NCBI RefSeq assembly: GCF_024464655.1
Contig: NZ_JANHAV010000003.1
Span: forward strand, 62,001 to 126,000
DNA length: 64,000 bases
Origin: Halobellus inordinatus
GTDB taxonomy: Archaea; Halobacteriota; Halobacteria; Halobacteriales; Haloferacaceae
Direction: 5' to 3'
Shown: in pieces, positions 63,206 to 64,000 of the stretch
Position numbering within the stretch: position 1 is the stretch's first letter
Layout of the letters: each line of letters opens with the position of its first letter
The notes under the pieces: model-generated
Seen by the model: only the letters and a program-made list of their open reading frames with translations
Told to the model about the DNA's origin: nothing
The model's database searches: none
Position numbers and translations under genes: made by a program

Positions 63206-64000
63206 CAGAGGTATCCGAGGTCTTCGAGGCGGTCTTTCACGCTGTCAGCGTCCCGCTCGCTGTCGTTGGCTCTGGCTTGTTCGACTGCACGCTCGTAGGT
63301 CACGTCCTCGCTGAGCTCGTCGGAGAACAGTTCGTGGGCGACTCGGCCGTCCATATCTTCAGGAACCGGAAGTCCAAGGTAGTGCAGGATCGTCGGCGTG
63401 ATATCCGCAAGTCCGAGATCGAGTTCGCTTGCGGTGTCGTCGACGCCTGGGCCCGCGATCCCGACAATGCCTGGGCCGTCTTCGATTCCCGTCACGAATG
63501 GCATACCCTCCCAGTCGTTCGTGGAGATGATGTTGTCTTTCTCCAGTTCGAACGCGTAGCCGAACGGGTAGTAGCCCTCGGAGAGCGATAGCAGTACGTC
63601 GGGTGCCTTGTCGACGTATGGTCCCTCGAAGAGTTCTTTGCGCGTGTGGACCGCCTCAACGATGTTCTCGTCGGTATCGGGGTCGCGAATCTCCGCGAGG
63701 TCGGCAGTCAGTCGTTTGATGACGTTTTCACGCTCCTCGGATGGGACCGAGCCCTCGGGCTCTCGACCTTCCTCGTTGACGTAAATGGCACCGCGCTTCC
63801 CCATCGCGTACGCTTCTGTCTGCTCCCAGTCGACTTTCCCGAAGATGTACTCGACGCGATCATCGAGCATCTCTTCGATGTCCTCATCGACGGCCTCGCG
63901 CTCTCCCTCTCGGAACGTTAGATATCCCTCCTCGCTCAACCACTTATTGACGTGTAGAATCCTCTCGAGGGAGCGCATACCGTGGTCCGAAACGACGGAT
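63205..64000 (-). CDS. Alkaline-phosphatase-superfamily phosphodiesterase/sulfatase (N-terminus beyond window)
   Basis: The visible 264 residues are the C-terminal part. The segment SVVSDHGM at the right edge (read from 63979-63999) is the metal-binding S-D-H-G motif of nucleotide-pyrophosphatase and phosphoglycerol-transferase type enzymes, and the LADITPTILHYLGLPVPEDMDG ending is standard. Many of these add or remove phosphate-linked groups on surface glycans. Start is outside the window; an internal ATG at 63978 is not the true start. Confidence 0.85.
   Translation of the reverse strand, partial: SVVSDHGMRSLERILHVNKWLSEEGYLTFREGEREAVDEDIEEMLDDRVEYIFGKVDWEQTEAYAMGKRGAIYVNEEGREPEGSVPSEERENVIKRLTADLAEIRDPDTDENIVEAVHTRKELFEGPYVDKAPDVLLSLSEGYYPFGYAFELEKDNIISTNDWEGMPFVTGIEDGPGIVGIAGPGVDDTASELDLGLADITPTILHYLGLPVPEDMDGRVAHELFSDELSEDVTYERAVEQARANDSERDADSVKDRLEDLGYL

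Overview
The window looks like a chromosomal segment of a haloarchaeon (class Halobacteria). The proteins are strongly acidic, coding GC is high, and several promoters place a TATA box 25-28 nt upstream of the start codon, as in leaderless haloarchaeal transcripts. Archaeal or haloarchaeal markers include GatD, an Orc1/Cdc6 initiator, archease, a SAMP1-like ubiquitin-fold protein, DUF63 and DUF502 membrane proteins, an AglJ-like dolichol-phosphate glycosyltransferase and tRNAs without encoded CCA. The genus cannot be fixed from sequence alone.

Layout. 0-5.4 kb: a PrkA kinase (cut by the left edge), YeaH/DUF444 and SpoVR in one tight run. 5.5-11.2 kb: a SAMP1-like modifier with an odd tail, then two TrkA-C membrane proteins, a K+ channel and an HPP/UspA membrane protein. 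11.2-30.6 kb: mostly core metabolism. This covers uridine phosphorylase and a PfkB kinase, GatD, an amidohydrolase, a beta-class DNA methylase, an FAD-linked oxidase, tRNA-Glu, a 3-hydroxyacyl-CoA dehydrogenase/enoyl-CoA hydratase fusion, a HhH-GPD glycosylase, tRNA-Thr, and ThiC. 30.7-36.9 kb: a membrane winged-helix protein, archease with a 22-bp tandem repeat array upstream, DUF502, and small toxin-antitoxin type genes.

37.0-41.1 kb: an AglJ-like glycosyltransferase, then an orc1/cdc6 gene bracketed by five clear origin recognition boxes (ACACACCAC-N9-TGAA), so a replication origin is likely here. 41.1-44.7 kb is a small decayed island next to that origin. It holds an archaeal ATPase whose start codon lies in a 32-bp palindrome and a broken second copy of the same gene start with an identical palindrome. 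It also holds a gutted IS200/IS605-type element, a toxin gene split by a 56-bp hairpin insertion, its HTH partner, and a 225-bp MITE with 18-bp inverted ends and a perfect 8-bp target duplication.

44.7-64 kb is a surface-glycan locus: flippase, glycosyltransferases, sugar-nucleotide epimerases, three nucleotidyltransferase-type genes in the wider region, GlmS, two DegT aminotransferases, AsnB, WbqC, and an alkaline-phosphatase-superfamily protein cut by the right edge. A nucleotide-sugar dehydrogenase, a Gfo/Idh oxidoreductase, a DegT aminotransferase and a hexapeptide N-acetyltransferase match the bacterial WbpA-WbpB-WbpE-WbpD set. This predicts a UDP-2,3-diacetamido-2,3-dideoxyglucuronic acid type donor for N-glycans or other surface polymers.
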